Counted from the first letter of the stretch, positions 49,889-62,700 are shown. The stretch is 64,000 nucleotides of DNA from Lepidonotus clava (GCA_936440205.1 OW387138.1:32135541-32199540), one strand, 5' to 3'. Made by a program: numbers and translations. Notes: generated by a model not told the origin, from the letters alone.

Positions 49889-50006
49889 ATGGCATTCTTA
49901 GCACTCGTCACACCACTTGCCCTTGGTGCACAGTACGCCTCCTTTGTCCAGCTACAGCATGCTGTCCTGGTTTATAACCTACAATATGAACGGCATATAG
50001 TAATGG
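49889..50006 (+). CDS. Gene A coding exon 1
   Basis: 39 codons plus 1 nt from the Kozak ATG to the donor G/GTAAGA. It encodes a short hydrophobic start and the amphipathic helix that opens FAR1/ZSWIM3-type domains. Confidence 0.75.
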
Positions 50007-52890
50007 GTAAGAATCGTGGTTAATCGTCTTTGGTTTATACAACAAATTGTGCCAGTCATTATTTTATTTTCCTGTGTTCTCGTTCCGGACTACTTTCTCC
50101 TTTCACCGGACGATATAGCAACTTGTAATTCAATAAGGAGTTTCAGATCCTCTGAGCCATATCGTAACGTAAACGTAACGTATCTTTTTTGCCATCTTGC
50201 AAAATGTTTATCAAAAATATTCCATTATGAATTGACTGTTCTACCTCTATATTTGATAAAAATTCCGGGGGCCCACCGGGGGCCGGGGCCCGGGGCCCGG
50301 GGCCGTCAAGTCGGCCAGGTGGTTAACTCTGGCCCTTGGTTAACTCGCACCTCGGTTAACCCTATGCTCCCCGGCCCTGTTTCTCTTGGTCCTCCCCAGG
50401 GCCTGGCCACCCCCTGCTCTCTTAGGGGGCCTCCAGTCAGGCCTGGGCTAATGTTTATACTGGTGGTTATTCAGCTCTGTAGTATTTATTAATTGCCTAC
50501 TAATGAGGGGGCCATCATTTGTGGTAGTTAATGCTGATTAGCATGTGTACATAGACCTACAGTCCCAGTCCGTCCACTCATATATAAAAGCAGGACATAT
50601 CATCGTTCTTCAAAACGAAAAACCCAAAAATTGACCCCTAATTTTGCAAAACGCTGACATTATGTGGATTTAAATTACCAGATTTTCATGAAATTACATT
50701 CTATCGAGGAAAAATGGACCCTTGTTTCCTGATCTCTGATATTTGGGTGAAAAATTGAACCTTTTTTCCAGAAACAAGGACATGCGAAGGTTGTAAAAAT
50801 ATACCCTTTCGCGTTTTCTAGAACAGTCATCCGTATCCTTTTGTATTTCGAGTGTTGGGACTGGGCCTACAGTACACAAGGCTTACCATCACTCTCACCT
50901 CCTATGGCTCTTACCCATAACAGCTCAGTTCGCACCTCTATTGTATGTGGCCCAGTGGACAGTTGTCATAACCCAGTGGACAGTTGTCACAGCCCAGTGG
51001 ACAGTCGTCACGGCCCCCAGGGGCCCATCTATAGGTGCAGTAGCATTGTCTTCAACCTGAGAGGCTCCCTTAGGGAATTTTGTGAATGTCTCCTACCTTT
51101 GAATACATATTTTTTCATGAAATAATATAATTATCAACATCAGAATCTTATGTTTCACATTGTAGGACGATGTACTATATGAGCACTTTTCAAACCTAGG
51201 TCCCGTCGCATGACTAAGCTTAAAATGTGTCCTGCTGTTCCGTCTAATTTAGGGGTCTAGACCCATACTTTTCTAGGTTTCAAAGGATTATTTTTCAAAT
51301 GGTATATCATTCATTTTTGCTATGGCTATTATTCTATAATTTCTATATCTTTTTTGTCTATAATAATGTTCTGTACAACTATATTATCTAAACATATTTT
51401 GTATGATAGTTTTGGCTTATCAAATCAAACATATCCAAATGCCTAGACCAGTTGGTAGTCATATAATACAACCACATTAGTATCCTCACAACTGGTTAAA
51501 TCCGTCATTTGGGGCCGACTTCACTGTGGGCCGACTTCATTATGGGACCGACTTCACCATGGGTCCCAAATAACCCTGGGGTGACTTAATTTTGGGGCCG
51601 ATTTCAATTGTATTCCTGCATCCCTACCCTGCTCTCGTAGTCGGATAATAATCCCCTCCTTACCTGCAACATATTTTTTCAATACAAAATTATTTAGATG
51701 TAAATTTGAATTTGTTATAAACAATACATGCTTGTATAAGCACACCTTCCGCCATCCAGGTGCTAACCATTTGTGTGAAAGCTCCCGACAGTCGGCACCG
51801 GGGGTAATACTCGCTTCTAATACTCACCAGTTTCCTAGCCTCACAGTAGGCATATTATATTCTCACCATAGGGAGGCCGATTGCGATTGCACTACCATCC
51901 CGTGTCCAGGGGGGTTGACGTGGGTATATGTGTCACCTTGCCCCCCCCCCCCCCCCCCGTTTCCTAGGCTAGCTCCACCTCTTGGAAAAAGATTATCATT
52001 ATATGTTAATCTGCAGTTTTTGCCAATAGCGCCGGACATCTGGACATGTCTGCAGTGAGCTTATTCAAGTCTCTATATTAACGTATTACATGTCTGACCA
52101 ATGTGCAAAGTGTTAAAAAGTGTGTTGTTAGATCCAATCGTTTCCATTTTCAAACCTATTACACCACCTCACGGCGGGGGGATTATAGATAGACCCCGGT
52201 GTCGGGCTGCATTTCTCGGAAATAGGCATGTATTTATCATGTTTTCTTTCATTCCAGTTTGTTATCTTTCGCTATCTCGTTTTTAAGGCTCTAACCCCCT
52301 TATATCTTGTGTTCCATATATATACAATAAATGCATTCATCATTCTACGCATTACTTTCAGCCGGTTCATTTCCTCTCCCTTTGCTGTCGGATGTAGACC
52401 AGGCTCTACGATACCAGTGCGTCCTGTATCGATGCCTTCTCCACCATCCTCCTACTGGTCGACGTAACACATGGTAGACAATTTTGTTTCCATTAAATTC
52501 CACCTTATATTGCCCATCCATTTTCCACCGTTTTCCATACTTATCCATACTTTTCCATACTTATATCACCTTCTGTAATACTCCTCATAACCAGCGGAAA
52601 CACACTTTATATTATGAAAATACTCGAAGCAATAATATTTCCAAACAATTATTCTATGTACCATTATTTTCGGCCAGCTTAACTCAACATCTACGTTGTA
52701 TTTACAGATACCCCCAGCACACTTCTTTACTCTCATCAATTACTTCAGTGTAAACTTCTCCTAATCCATGTTTTCTCTCTTTCTTCTAAATAGTTGCCTA
52801 CATTCGTGTTGCTTCAAACTTGTGGTTTGTGCTCGTCGCCGTACTGGGACCCTGGTTGTTACCCGCTTTGATCCCCACACTGGCCACTAG
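49889..52890 (+). CDS. Gene A: stand-alone FAR1/ZSWIM3-type zinc-finger domain protein (3 coding exons)
   Basis: Coding exons 49889-50006, 52362-52473 and 52794-52890 join in phase (1 nt+2 nt, then 2 nt+1 nt) at GT/AG borders and give 108 residues. Start in CACCATGG. Exon 1 has the helix LGAQYASFVQLQHAVLVYNL typical of the N-terminal part of FAR1/ZSWIM3 domains. Exons 2-3 carry RYQCVLYRC, GRRNTCCLHSCCFKLVV and LVVTRFDPHTGH, i.e. the Cys...Cys...His-x2-His zinc site of the WRKY-GCM1 class. The protein stops right after the last His, so it is a DNA-binding domain alone, without transposase or SWIM finger. A further GT/AG pair (52914/53301) would place the rest of the 3' UTR in a fourth exon, with AATAAA at 53511. 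Predicted nuclear DNA-binder. Start, stop and splice phases agree; no transcript was checked. Confidence 0.75.
50265..50450. other. GC-rich insert in gene A intron 1
   Basis: CCGGGGCCCGGGGCCCGGGG and neighbouring text are far richer in G+C than the rest of the intron. No gene or TIR could be recognised; the runs could form G-quadruplexes or strong hairpins. Confidence 0.5.
50567..50845 (+). repeat. Dispersed repeat of about 280 bp, copy 2
   Basis: Matches 48122-48400 in word order: CACTCATATATAAAAGCAGG, ACATATC, CAAAACGCT, TTTTCTAGAACAGT. It lies in gene A intron 1 and again includes a TATAAAAGC box. Confidence 0.55.
50951..51013 (+). repeat. 3 x 21-bp minisatellite
   Basis: Unit CCCAGTGGACAGTTGTCAYA plus one base, three copies at 50951, 50972 and 50993 with few changes. 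Within gene A intron 1. Confidence 0.85.
51197..51277 (+). mobile_element. CATGTCG-unit MITE, short remnant (copy 4)
   Basis: Keeps both recognisable borders (AGGTCCCGTCGCATG at the start, AATTTAGGGGTCTAGACCCAT at the end) but only about 80 bp between them, so most inner units are gone. Confidence 0.5.
51505..51610 (+). repeat. Degenerate repeat of GGGCCGACTTCA
   Basis: Four to five spaced versions of GGGNCCGACTTCAYTRTG in gene A intron 1. A run of about 18 C follows near 51.94 kb. Confidence 0.6.
52362..52473 (+). CDS. Gene A coding exon 2
   Basis: Acceptor TACTTTCAG/CC, donor ACATG/GTAGAC. It encodes DVDQALRYQCVLYRCLLHH and TGRRNT, with the first cysteines of the zinc site. Confidence 0.72.
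52794..52890 (+). CDS. Gene A coding exon 3
   Basis: Acceptor TTCTAAATAG/TTGCC. It encodes CLHSCCFKLVV, LVVTRFDPHTGH and the TAG stop. Another frame of this exon is open but would give a hydrophobic, proline-rich tail unlike any zinc finger, so the phase-matched frame is preferred. Confidence 0.72.
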
Positions 52891-53300
52891 TTTGCCACCA
52901 CCACCGCCTGTCAGGTACTTATCAACCTTATACTTAAATACACCTCTATTTCTATAAGCCTAATTTTATCAATCCTTCTCGTAGCACAAACATTATCCAG
53001 AAAACCAAACATGTTGCTATCTAGCTTTTAAGGGTATAGCAAAGTCCTCTCCAGCCTTAGGCATCCGACTCACCAATCTGCCTTCACCACACCTTAATCC
53101 ATCGACCATTAACATTCATTATTATACGCCTTCACAAAAGTGTTACCCCCCCTTTTTCATAATTCTAACATCTGGAGATCTTGTAAGCTGGCCAAATAAC
53201 AAGTCATTTCCAAATTACTATGGTCAAATTTGTTTGCCCTCACTCTGATCCTTCAATATTCCTTGCCATTTTATTAATTATCTCCTATATATTTTAACAG

Positions 53301-53530
53301 CGCCTCCTAACGGCTGGACTTTTCATCGCATCGGACGCAATCTCCCCACCGAACGGGCATAAATCCATTCCATGGTCATCGTCTCATTCTATTTCCATAC
53401 TATTTCTCTAAACCGAGTTTAACAATTAAACACTAATGTGTTCTTTAGTTATTCTTCTTGTAATTGTATTATGGTGTGTCAGCTGCTCGTAATAATGTAG
53501 AACAATCCCGAATAAAGATCTTACAACCAC
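53301..53530 (+). other. Probable 3' UTR exon of gene A
   Basis: Acceptor ATATTTTAACAG at 53289-53300 pairs with the donor CAG/GTACTT at 52914. AATAAA lies at 53511-53516. The stop codon is only 24 nt from that junction, so the message would not be an expected target of nonsense-mediated decay. Confidence 0.5.
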
Positions 53531-54394
53531 ACTACATCTTGTTTAATCACTTCCAACTCTCCTAAAGGCAGCTTAAAATCGTTTAGCGTCTTCCATAATT
53601 TCGTTGTTGTTTGTGCTCCTTATCAACTATCCATCAAACCCACTTTGTAAACCCAGCTGAAACCCTTGATCAGTAGTTTCATTGCCAATACTATCTCTTT
53701 CCAATAAAAATCGAATTCAGTATGTAGTACAAACTTAATATTTATTCAAGTTACTCATTTTAACACAGTTCCTGCGTAACATATGCCAAATCCTTGTAAA
53801 TATCATGCAATCTAACAATTATCAAAATGATTTTTAGCCCCATATCATAGTAATTTAATCTTTTCCGTTACGTTAGTCTTAGTGTAAAAGAAGCAAAGTC
53901 AATTACATAATTAAAACAGCTTGCCCACAGATATTATTTTTTTCACATTTCAATTGTAACGCATCGCTACTCAATGTATCATCAAATACACAGAAATAAC
54001 ACTATATTGAAAATAATACTATATACATAATAACTCTAGGGTTCTTCCAAGTCAAGCGTAACATGACATTTATTGACTCTAATTAATACCCGGCATAACG
54101 CCCCATACCTTGCAAATCTGCAAGACAACTTAAATGCCTAACATATCTGACGAAGTGAATATCGCTGCAACCCTCAAATAATACTTCGTGCCTCCACCCA
54201 ACGGCTTCTACATGGTCAGTTCTAGCATTTTGAAAGTTGGTGTGGGGGCGCGCTATAGTTAATTTAACTCCGGCACTGACCTTGAGCTGTTTTTTTACAT
54301 AAAATAGCCCATCTTCTCACCGGTTTGTATCCTGACGGTAGCAAGTACAGTGACATACAGAGTCTCATTGACATTTAGGCTATTGTCTCTTATA

Positions 54395-55885
54395 ACTTTT
54401 TTTTTTCTTTAAATTCTTTATTCTATCTCTCTTATACAGAGCTCTTCCTATAGCGTTCAAAATACATGATGCAATCTGTCATAACTAATATCGATATACC
54501 AAAATTATGAACCTCAATCATTACGCATATCTAAATCAAACAATTTTCATTACAATACAACTCAATTTCACACACATATAACATCAACATAACGCATTCA
54601 TATTAAATATCCCCCCTAATATATATATAAAATAATAATGTGTGTAAGTACCGATAGAATCAATCGTATCATCAAATTAACATATTCAAGTCAATAGGCT
54701 TAAGTATATTCTTAAACTGCATCCCACTATCCGCCGTTTGTGCGCTTACCTCCAACTGATCCCACAATTTACATCCTAAATAATACGGACTTTTCAATAC
54801 TAGTACCGGTACACTAGTAGTAAAGGGCTTTAGCTTTTCACCTTATTATTATCTCTCAAAACCCTCTCTGGTCTCTTAAAATCTACATTACGATCATCTT
54901 GAGACAACTTGAACATTCGATGTAGCATCGACATTTTTCGCCTATTTTCCAACAATAATAACTTATATTCCATATGAACCGTATGCACATGTTCAAACTA
55001 ATTCAAACATATTTTCAATGCCCGATTTTGTAACGGCTGCAATTTTTGTATCAACTTTTGCGTACGTGAATCTGTCACCAATGATACATAGTCTAATAAA
55101 GGCATAATGCCCTGGTTATAAAGTATTAAGCTAGTTTTTAATCGACAAAGTTGTTAATTTATCAATTTAACAATTCCAATTGTAGTTGACAACTGAAAAC
55201 TTGTCCAATTTAATACCTAAATACTTATATACATCAACATTCTCTATGACCCGGTTACCCATTCGTACCTCAACATCAGAGTAACCTATCCTATGTCTTG
55301 CTCCACTTAATAAATGTTTGGTTTTAGCATAGTTGATAATCACATCATTATTTTTACACCCACATTCTACAGCCTGCAAAGTCTTAGCAGTTTTAAAACA
55401 TGCAACATCCTTATTTACAGCACTTTCAACAATGACAGTGTCGTCTGCATATATATTACAGTACGAATCGCCTAATATATTAACAATATCATTTATATAA
55501 ATGATGAAAAGCATTGGCCTGATACATGAGCCCTGTATAACCCCTTTACGTACTGCCCTTTCTGTAGAAACATATTCTCCCAACCTTGTTTTTTGACTTT
55601 GACCAGACAAATATTGTTCAAACCATTTTAACACACCAACAGATACCCCATACATTTTTAATTTTCGTTATAAAAATTCATGATTAATCGGTTAAACGCC
55701 TTACTATAATCCCGCAAACAACAACTTGATATGTTACCCAATCTAATATCATCGAACAATTTCCTAGTTAAACTAAATACAGCAGTATCAGTCCCCTTCT
55801 CGGTCTAAAACCATGTTGGCAGTCAATAAAGTAACCATTTTCTTCAAAATAATTCATGAACTGTTTATAAACGCATTATTCCTCC
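54395..55885 (-). mobile_element. LINE, 5'-truncated, reverse transcriptase and 3' end
   Basis: Minus strand. A frame piece at about 55660-55870 gives DCQHGFRPRRG. The 162-residue frame at 55167-55655 holds RT motif B-like GVIQGSCIRPMLFIIYINDI and the catalytic YADDT. Further down LQPLQNRALKICL and SPYYLGCKLWDQLEV appear in other frames, so it carries at least three frame breaks. AATAAA and an A-rich tail close it at about 54.40-54.42 kb. A CR1/Jockey-type ORF2 by motif style. It lies between the convergent genes A and B. Confidence 0.85.
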
Positions 55886-56207
55886 AACCGATATATTGAA
55901 CTTAGTCTTGTTTTCAGGAACAAAACTTGGCTTAATTCGTAATATACAACTTGCACCAAACTCAAAGATGGTCCAATACACAATTTGGTTCACATGTTTG
56001 GGCGAGTTGAGCCCGGGTGGGATCTTCCTCAAACCCCCCCCCCCCCCCCCACCCCCCTCACTCATTATAATAATTACTCAAAAAGTCGTATTTCACCAGG
56101 CCACCCGGTATTATATATACAATCAGCTCATTATTAAATGTCACTACCATTCCTTAATCACTATGTTAAAACACCGGTCATCTATCCCGCACCATACGTG
56201 CAAACAC

Positions 56208-56235
56208 CCCCCCCCCCCCACACACACACACACGC
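56208..56235. repeat. C run and (CA)n tract
   Basis: A short C run followed by CACACACACACACGCACGCA. A similar C run stands at about 56.04 kb. Confidence 0.8.
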
Positions 56236-56469
56236 ACGCAGTGGTTCTATATTTAAATTATCGAAATTGAAATTTTTACCAAAACAATTTAATCTGCAAG
56301 GCCATACGTCCAGCAATTTTTAGCTAAAATCTCCCATCTTCCTTCCATAAATACACATCCTTGCATCCACCAATTCCAACCCCCTTCCCTCCCATTTTCA
56401 TCCAATCATGTATATTTAACATTTCATGCATGCCCAAGAGGCCAATAAATACTCCTTCCGCCACCTCCC

Positions 56470-56475
56470 TTTATT
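56470..56475 (-). terminator. Polyadenylation signal of gene B
   Basis: AATAAA on the minus strand, 18 bp after the gene B stop codon. Confidence 0.6.
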
Positions 56476-56492
56476 TTTCCAAACCACTACCC

Positions 56493-56762
56493 TCATTTAC
56501 AATGCCAACACATAAATTCTCCCTTCGGCTTCATATCCATTCCTAGGCAGAGTGTATGATACATTCGATTGCAGTTGGCGCAGTTTATTCTCGCGCTGCC
56601 TTCGGCGGTGTCCGACATTAGGCATAATGGGATGCTGCACGTCGTGTCGCTATTCATTTGCATCTCTGCGGCTATGCTACATGCAACGTGTTTTTTGAAG
56701 ACATGGGTATGTTGCCGCTGGATGACGTTTGGGGTGATGTTGTTTATGATCGCCGCTGCATT
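56493..56762 (-). CDS. Gene B exon 5 (C-terminal PHD finger and stop)
   Basis: 90 codons including TGA, acceptor TTTCTTTTAG. It encodes a linker, then a zinc finger in the C4HC3 order: Cys-x4-Cys, Cys-x2-Cys, His-x2-Cys, Cys-x2-Cys, ending four bases from the stop codon. PHD fingers usually read histone tails. Confidence 0.85.
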   Translation of the reverse strand, partial: NAAAIINNITPNVIQRQHTHVFKKHVACSIAAEMQMNSDTTCSIPLCLMSDTAEGSARINCANCNRMYHTLCLGMDMKPKGEFMCWHCK

Positions 56763-59700
56763 CTAAAAGAAATTTAAAATAAACTTTAAATCCAATCAGT
56801 CCATTTCTTTATATAGTCTTATCTATATATAACCATTATTTTTTGTTCCTATTAGCCCACAATTCAGCAACTTATAACTTGTATTGTGTCTTCTCTTATA
56901 CCTGCATACTTGGTTCGCATTATCACATACAGCTTGTAAGTTTTTAACAATTACGGGGCCGAATCACGTTTTTTTTCCAGCAACTCCAAGTCATTAATGT
57001 TAACTCACATGTCAGTGTTCTTGTAATATTTATAATGTGAGAATTAATTTATCTCTGCTAATAACGTACAGCTCCATATTAACTAATAACCCACCAAATC
57101 TAACTTCAAAATAACCCCCTCGTCCCCAACTTTATGAACAGGTGTTACATTGATAGGGAACCGCCTAACCTGGTACACATGGACAACCCAAGTAAATTAC
57201 TCTATAAGAGGAAACCAACTATAAAGAGCAACATTAACCAATAGCCAAAGACACATAAACCTATTCTCTATTCATAAACCTGCCCCCACCTCCTCGCCCA
57301 AACTTACCTATCATGCAATTTATAATATTTTACTTGTCTGTGTGTGCCAGCTCCGTTATAGCAACTTACCATCATAACGAACACCCCACAACTGTGTCCG
57401 TCTTTCTGCTGGGTCGAGGTCCGTTTGACGGCTTCCCACTCCGATGGCGGCAGCCCCAGCTTCTCTTCACGCTTTTCCATGTACATCCTGTTAAGCATAT
57501 AAAAACGTAACCTTAATGTGAATCCAAACCCCATCTGAACCCCCTAACCCAACGTCTTCCATAGGAATCATTCTATTACTACTCCCTTCTCCCTTATCAT
57601 TTTCCCTAAGTCTACAAATATTTTATTACCAACCTGTACACTTTTACGTTTAGAGGTTCGGTACATAGACGTATGGACATGCACGGTGGTATCTGGAACT
57701 CCCTAATCTCATCATCGCATGCCTTTATCTTCTTTCACTTTGATTATCAAGGATCAAATACAAATAACCCCCAAATACTCGTCATTGCTCAAAAATGTTT
57801 ATCAGTAAAAGATGTTCCACAATTTAGCAGCGCGAAAATATAAACGTTCACAGTAACGAGATCCTGCTCGGGTATCTGTGTAAAAAACGCTGTCGGTAGT
57901 TGCGTGAAGCCCCATTTGCGCTTTCCGATGATTGTGTCGCTGGCAGGTCCGACAAAGTTATTGTAGGGGGAAGATGATCATCTCTTGACCGATACATTTA
58001 TCGGAGGCAATCGATTTTTAAGAAATTGTATTCGCCTTGAGAACACAGGCACCTACCGATTGCAAACGATCACTTTTTCAAGTGTTTGTCCCCTAGAATC
58101 GGCTGGAATTCAACCGATTTGATCCAACATGTTGGATCTGATCGGTTGTAGTCCATATGATAACTTTGTCGTTAATACAACGTTTCCAACGTTAGCACGT
58201 CGTTTGCACCCTCGTCGGCCAGCGCGAATGGGGCTTGACTTTCCCAATGCTTGCATTGGGATCCTATCATATCCAGTTCCTTGCTATCATAGCTCGGTGC
58301 GATCACCTGCCGGAACACTTTGAATTCATGATCAACTAACCTTCAAAATTCACCTCATTATCTCTCCCTTGCATACCTGGGCGCTGCTTCAGAAAACTTG
58401 TTACACATGCTTGTACGCAGGCTGCGATCATCACATATCGTTACAGAGAAATTCTCAGCAGAACCTTGGTGAAACATAATTTTCCATAAAATACTTGGGG
58501 AAGTTACAAATCGCATGATCGCAAGGGTCATTATTTGTGTAAGGCAAATTTGGTTACGGAGTGCAGGTTTTATGGTTAATTCATGGAGTGGCAGGGGGTG
58601 ATACAGTCTGAGCTGCTCCCCCTCGCCAGTCTGAGCCCAGTCACCTTAGCGCGCGGTTCTCCACCTCCTCCCCACCACACGCCGTTTTATTGGCTTCAGA
58701 AAAAGGGGGTAGGGGTCACCGAGTCCAAGGTCTTCACCATCTGCAGTTATCACCAACGAATCACGGACATTGGGAACACTTATAAAAGATCTTCAATAAC
58801 TTCATAGCATTACCTTATTAACATGCTAATCTCTAAGCATTAATGGTTCGCGCGCGCGCTATATTAGTTGGTTTTACTAAATAAAACTTTTACCCCCAAT
58901 TCATTTTTTATATTTTAATTCAATATTATTTTTGGTGAACTGAAGGTTTATGATTTAAGCACAAGCCGAATATCACGATTTTGATTTCAGAAAATGATTA
59001 TAGACATGTAATTGAACACAAAGAGTTTGTTTTGATCATAGGTCGTTGTGATCATTTTTCTGGAACACTTTGACTTAATCATCGCAACGAACCATCAGAT
59101 TTCACATCATTTTCTCTATCGTCTCTCTTTTTTTATGGCACAGCGCCCAGAGTTATGGCACAGCGCCCTAGAACAAGCTGTATGTAAAATCCTTTACAAC
59201 GATCTTACAAATAGAATAAAACTTACCTGAAGTAGTGTGTGTACATCTCCCGTGCCGGCGATGACATGGAGTCTAATATGAAGACGGTGCGTGATGAGGG
59301 ATGGGCCACCAGCAAAAACCAGTGGTCGTCGATGCAGAGCGGAAGGAAAATCCATTCAAACTGCATCATCTTCACCTATCAATCAAATTATTATCTCCTT
59401 ATTAAAATTTCAATTACAATTACTTTGTCTCTCTTCTCTTTAGTTCCAATTGCTCTAATTAACCATTATTCCATTAACCATTAACCATTATTCCCACTAA
59501 CCCTATTCCCTCCATATTCCCCAACTTCCTTGTATTTCACAATCGTCAAACACTGTCTCTACCCCGCAAAATAAGGTGTTTTATATAGTTATTATAGCAT
59601 TTGATATCAAATGACATAAGCTTTTAAATACTATATAATCGTCAATGTGGTATCTTTATTCCCCATCAAAGTTTTTCCTTGAAATAAAATGTAAAAAGGA

Positions 59701-62700
59701 TGCCTGAGGGCCCTCAGAAGGCTGTCTTTATGGGCGGCTACGGCCCAATCGGGGGGCACTCCTTTCCGCCGGCCGTGGCTGAATTCGGGTCCATGTCGTT
59801 AACCCTACTAATATTGCCTTTCCATCAAAATCATTATTTTACTCACCTTGGGATACATCCACTGATCTCCAAATTCATTTTCGTGCCATTTCAGGGCCAT
59901 GAAGCATGGGAGGAGCAACATTGTCCTAGGGGTCAGTGTGTTTGTGCTCCGTTCTAAGCATCGCAGGTAGGCGTGAACATGCTGCAATTTAAAGAATCAC
60001 TTAATAATTCTGTTACACCTATTCACAACATAACAATTAATGAACACTAGCTATTACTGCAAAAAAAAAACTACCACTCAATACACTTCCACAGTTGCCT
60101 TCATGTGCTCCATGTCAGGGGGTCTTATCTAAGAATATTAATACATGTGCTTATGTAATCACTTAAAAAGCTGCCTAATTCCAGCAAGGGACAATTCACA
60201 TGAAATGGTCTACAATATAACGTAATCACAAATAACATAAACACCTATTTCTCCCGCACAAAATTTTTGCTTAATCCGACTTTCTTAATTAAAAATATAA
60301 CGTTTTTCCCCCATTCCGAAAATACCATCCCAAAAAATATGTAATGTACACTCATTGTTACTTATACGTATAATGCAACTACCCTGACCAAATAAATTCT
60401 TTAAAATCTTATTGTATGAGGACACATGCTCGTACCGTGACCACTTTAGTTAAAACGGTAAAGTATATACTTTTTACCTTGTATGATGACAAGGGGTAGG
60501 ACTTTGTACTATGACCATTCGTTTCATCCTTATTTTGTGACCTTTATTCTAACTCTCATATTGTACTGTTGGAAAACCAGAGGTAAACATACAGCAAAAT
60601 TACTTTGCTTATCTCATTTTGTTTGTTACCACTAACTCAAGCTTCCTTGAATACTATTTTCAATCGACACAATAATAAATATTTCCATGACCTACCGCGT
60701 CATTCATCCACTGCGTTTTTGTCTGTAGTATCTCGAAGTCTGCCGACGTAATTAGTTGGTCGGCCATACGGTATTGGGTTGGGTTACCGTCAGGCCGTTT
60801 TGGTGTTAGAGGCCACTTGTGTTTCGCTGGGTTCCACTCGGGCGCATGGGGCACCGCAATGACTGAAGCCGTGTGGTCCCTCATGTCCCCTCCAAATGTA
60901 TAGGTGGCCACCAACACCAGGGCCATAAGTCGACAGATCTCTTTTCTCCTGGCTAATTTCGGGATAGCAGTTATCTCGTCTTTCAAGCGGTGGCACAAGA
61001 GAGCGGTGCATTGTGTAATGTCCACCTGCGAGAGGTTGCTCTCCATGGCCCTGTCCGGTGACATCTCTTCTATGTCCTCCTCCTTCTTTCCTCTTTGGTT
61101 GGTCGGCGTATTCTCCACATCCCTCATCAGCTTCAGTAGCACTTCCTCACGGTGCCCCTTCATGAACTCAATCAGGGTTAACTTTTTGTCCCCACTAAGT
61201 CCCCCCTTACTTTTCACCTTTCCGCCTGTGTCCTTATCCTGGTCTGGGTATTTTGGCTTTTTTCCTAACTCCCCCCCTTTCTTGGCCTTTGGCAATTCCT
61301 CCTCCCCACCACAATTCTCCTCACCCGACTCTTCCGACGAAGAAATCAACTCTGGCCGCCTGCTCTTTATCCTCGAGAATTTCCTCTTTTTGTTCTTTGA
61401 TTTGGTGTACGGGCGTTTCCTCTTCTCCGGGGGCCTAGTTTCGCGCTTGGGAGGGAGTTTGTATGGTGTGTCGGCAGGCAACTGGTTTAGGTAGGGGTCG
61501 GTTAGGATGAGCCGCTCCTTGGGCGGTAATTTCCCCTTTGGTGTTTTCAAATCCGCGTCTGAATGGGTCAGGCTGAGATCAATCAAGGTACAATCTCCCG
61601 ACCCTCCCCCCTCCCCATCATCCTTCAGTGTTCTATCTCCATTCCCATCACACCCAGAAAACACATCCTTAACGCGGTCCTCAAATAGGGAAGTGAAGCT
61701 AGTACTTGTGGACGTTATTGTTGAGCCCTGATTCGCCAGAAACTCACTGTGACTACAATCACTGTCAAACTTGTCCACCAGCCTATCAGCTGCTTTTGGA
61801 CTTGGAGGTACAATACCTTGCAAGTTAAAGTCTAGCTTCACACGGGCCGTACTTCCTTTCGCCGAAGTATTCTCTGGAGGGATTTCTTCATGGACTTCTG
61901 GGGTCTCAAGCTCTTTGTGCTTCTCTGAATTCGTTGAATTTGTAATGTGAGTAGCCGGCATAACCCCCTGAAGTTTGTCTCTCCTTGCAGGCGGATTTAG
62001 ACGTACTTGTGGGTCTATCTGTCCAAACGCCGAGTCGGTGTTTGGAGGAACAGTTTTGGGCGTCACTGTTTTTTTTTTCTCGCCAGAGCTGGACACATGG
62101 CCCGTCTTGAGTAGTAGGTGCGGGTCGTCCTCTTCCACCACCATCGTCTCTTTGGTATCCACCATGGTTCGGACCTGCTCTCTACGTGGTGGCGGGTATG
62201 GAGGGGCAAGTCGGGAGTTCTGGTTTTCATGTCTAGGCCCAGGGACCAAGCGTTGTAACGCTGCAATGAGGTTAACCAAAGTAGCAGTTGTTTCTTCCTC
62301 TTGTAAACCAGGAATGCCTAGTTTGTTTGTCATAACCGACAACCGATTTAGCTCTTCACTAGTCGTTTCCCTTGTCGGCGGCAAAACTGCATCATCTGAA
62401 CTTGCATGGGTGGTTTCTGAAGATCCCTGTACTTCCCCTCCTTTCACTTGCTCTTTCACTGAACCGATGCCAAGGTTTTCTTCCGGGGTCGTCGAGTTGC
62501 TCATTTGGTCCGGCTTATCAGTTCCCCCATAGTCTTCCCTATCAGTACTGCTCCCCAGGGGCGGGTCCGCAGGAGTCGACTTTTCAGATTCCTTCTCCAA
62601 CCATCTTGCATCCCCCGCCTCCTGCTCCTCCTCCTGCTTCTCCACACCTTCCACTACAATTTCTTCATGATGCTCTGTCTCATATTCCGCCACATTCTCC

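Noticed and set aside
49786-50492. Single-exon protein reading through the gene A donor site
   Set aside because: The frame at 50016-50492 is in another phase, hydrophobic and then runs through GC-rich repeat; the spliced model fits a known domain far better.
59700-59800. Extra gene B exon in the GC-rich patch between exons 2 and 3
   Set aside because: Exons 2 and 3 already join in phase 0 and give a continuous protease domain; no suitable acceptor/donor pair was seen.
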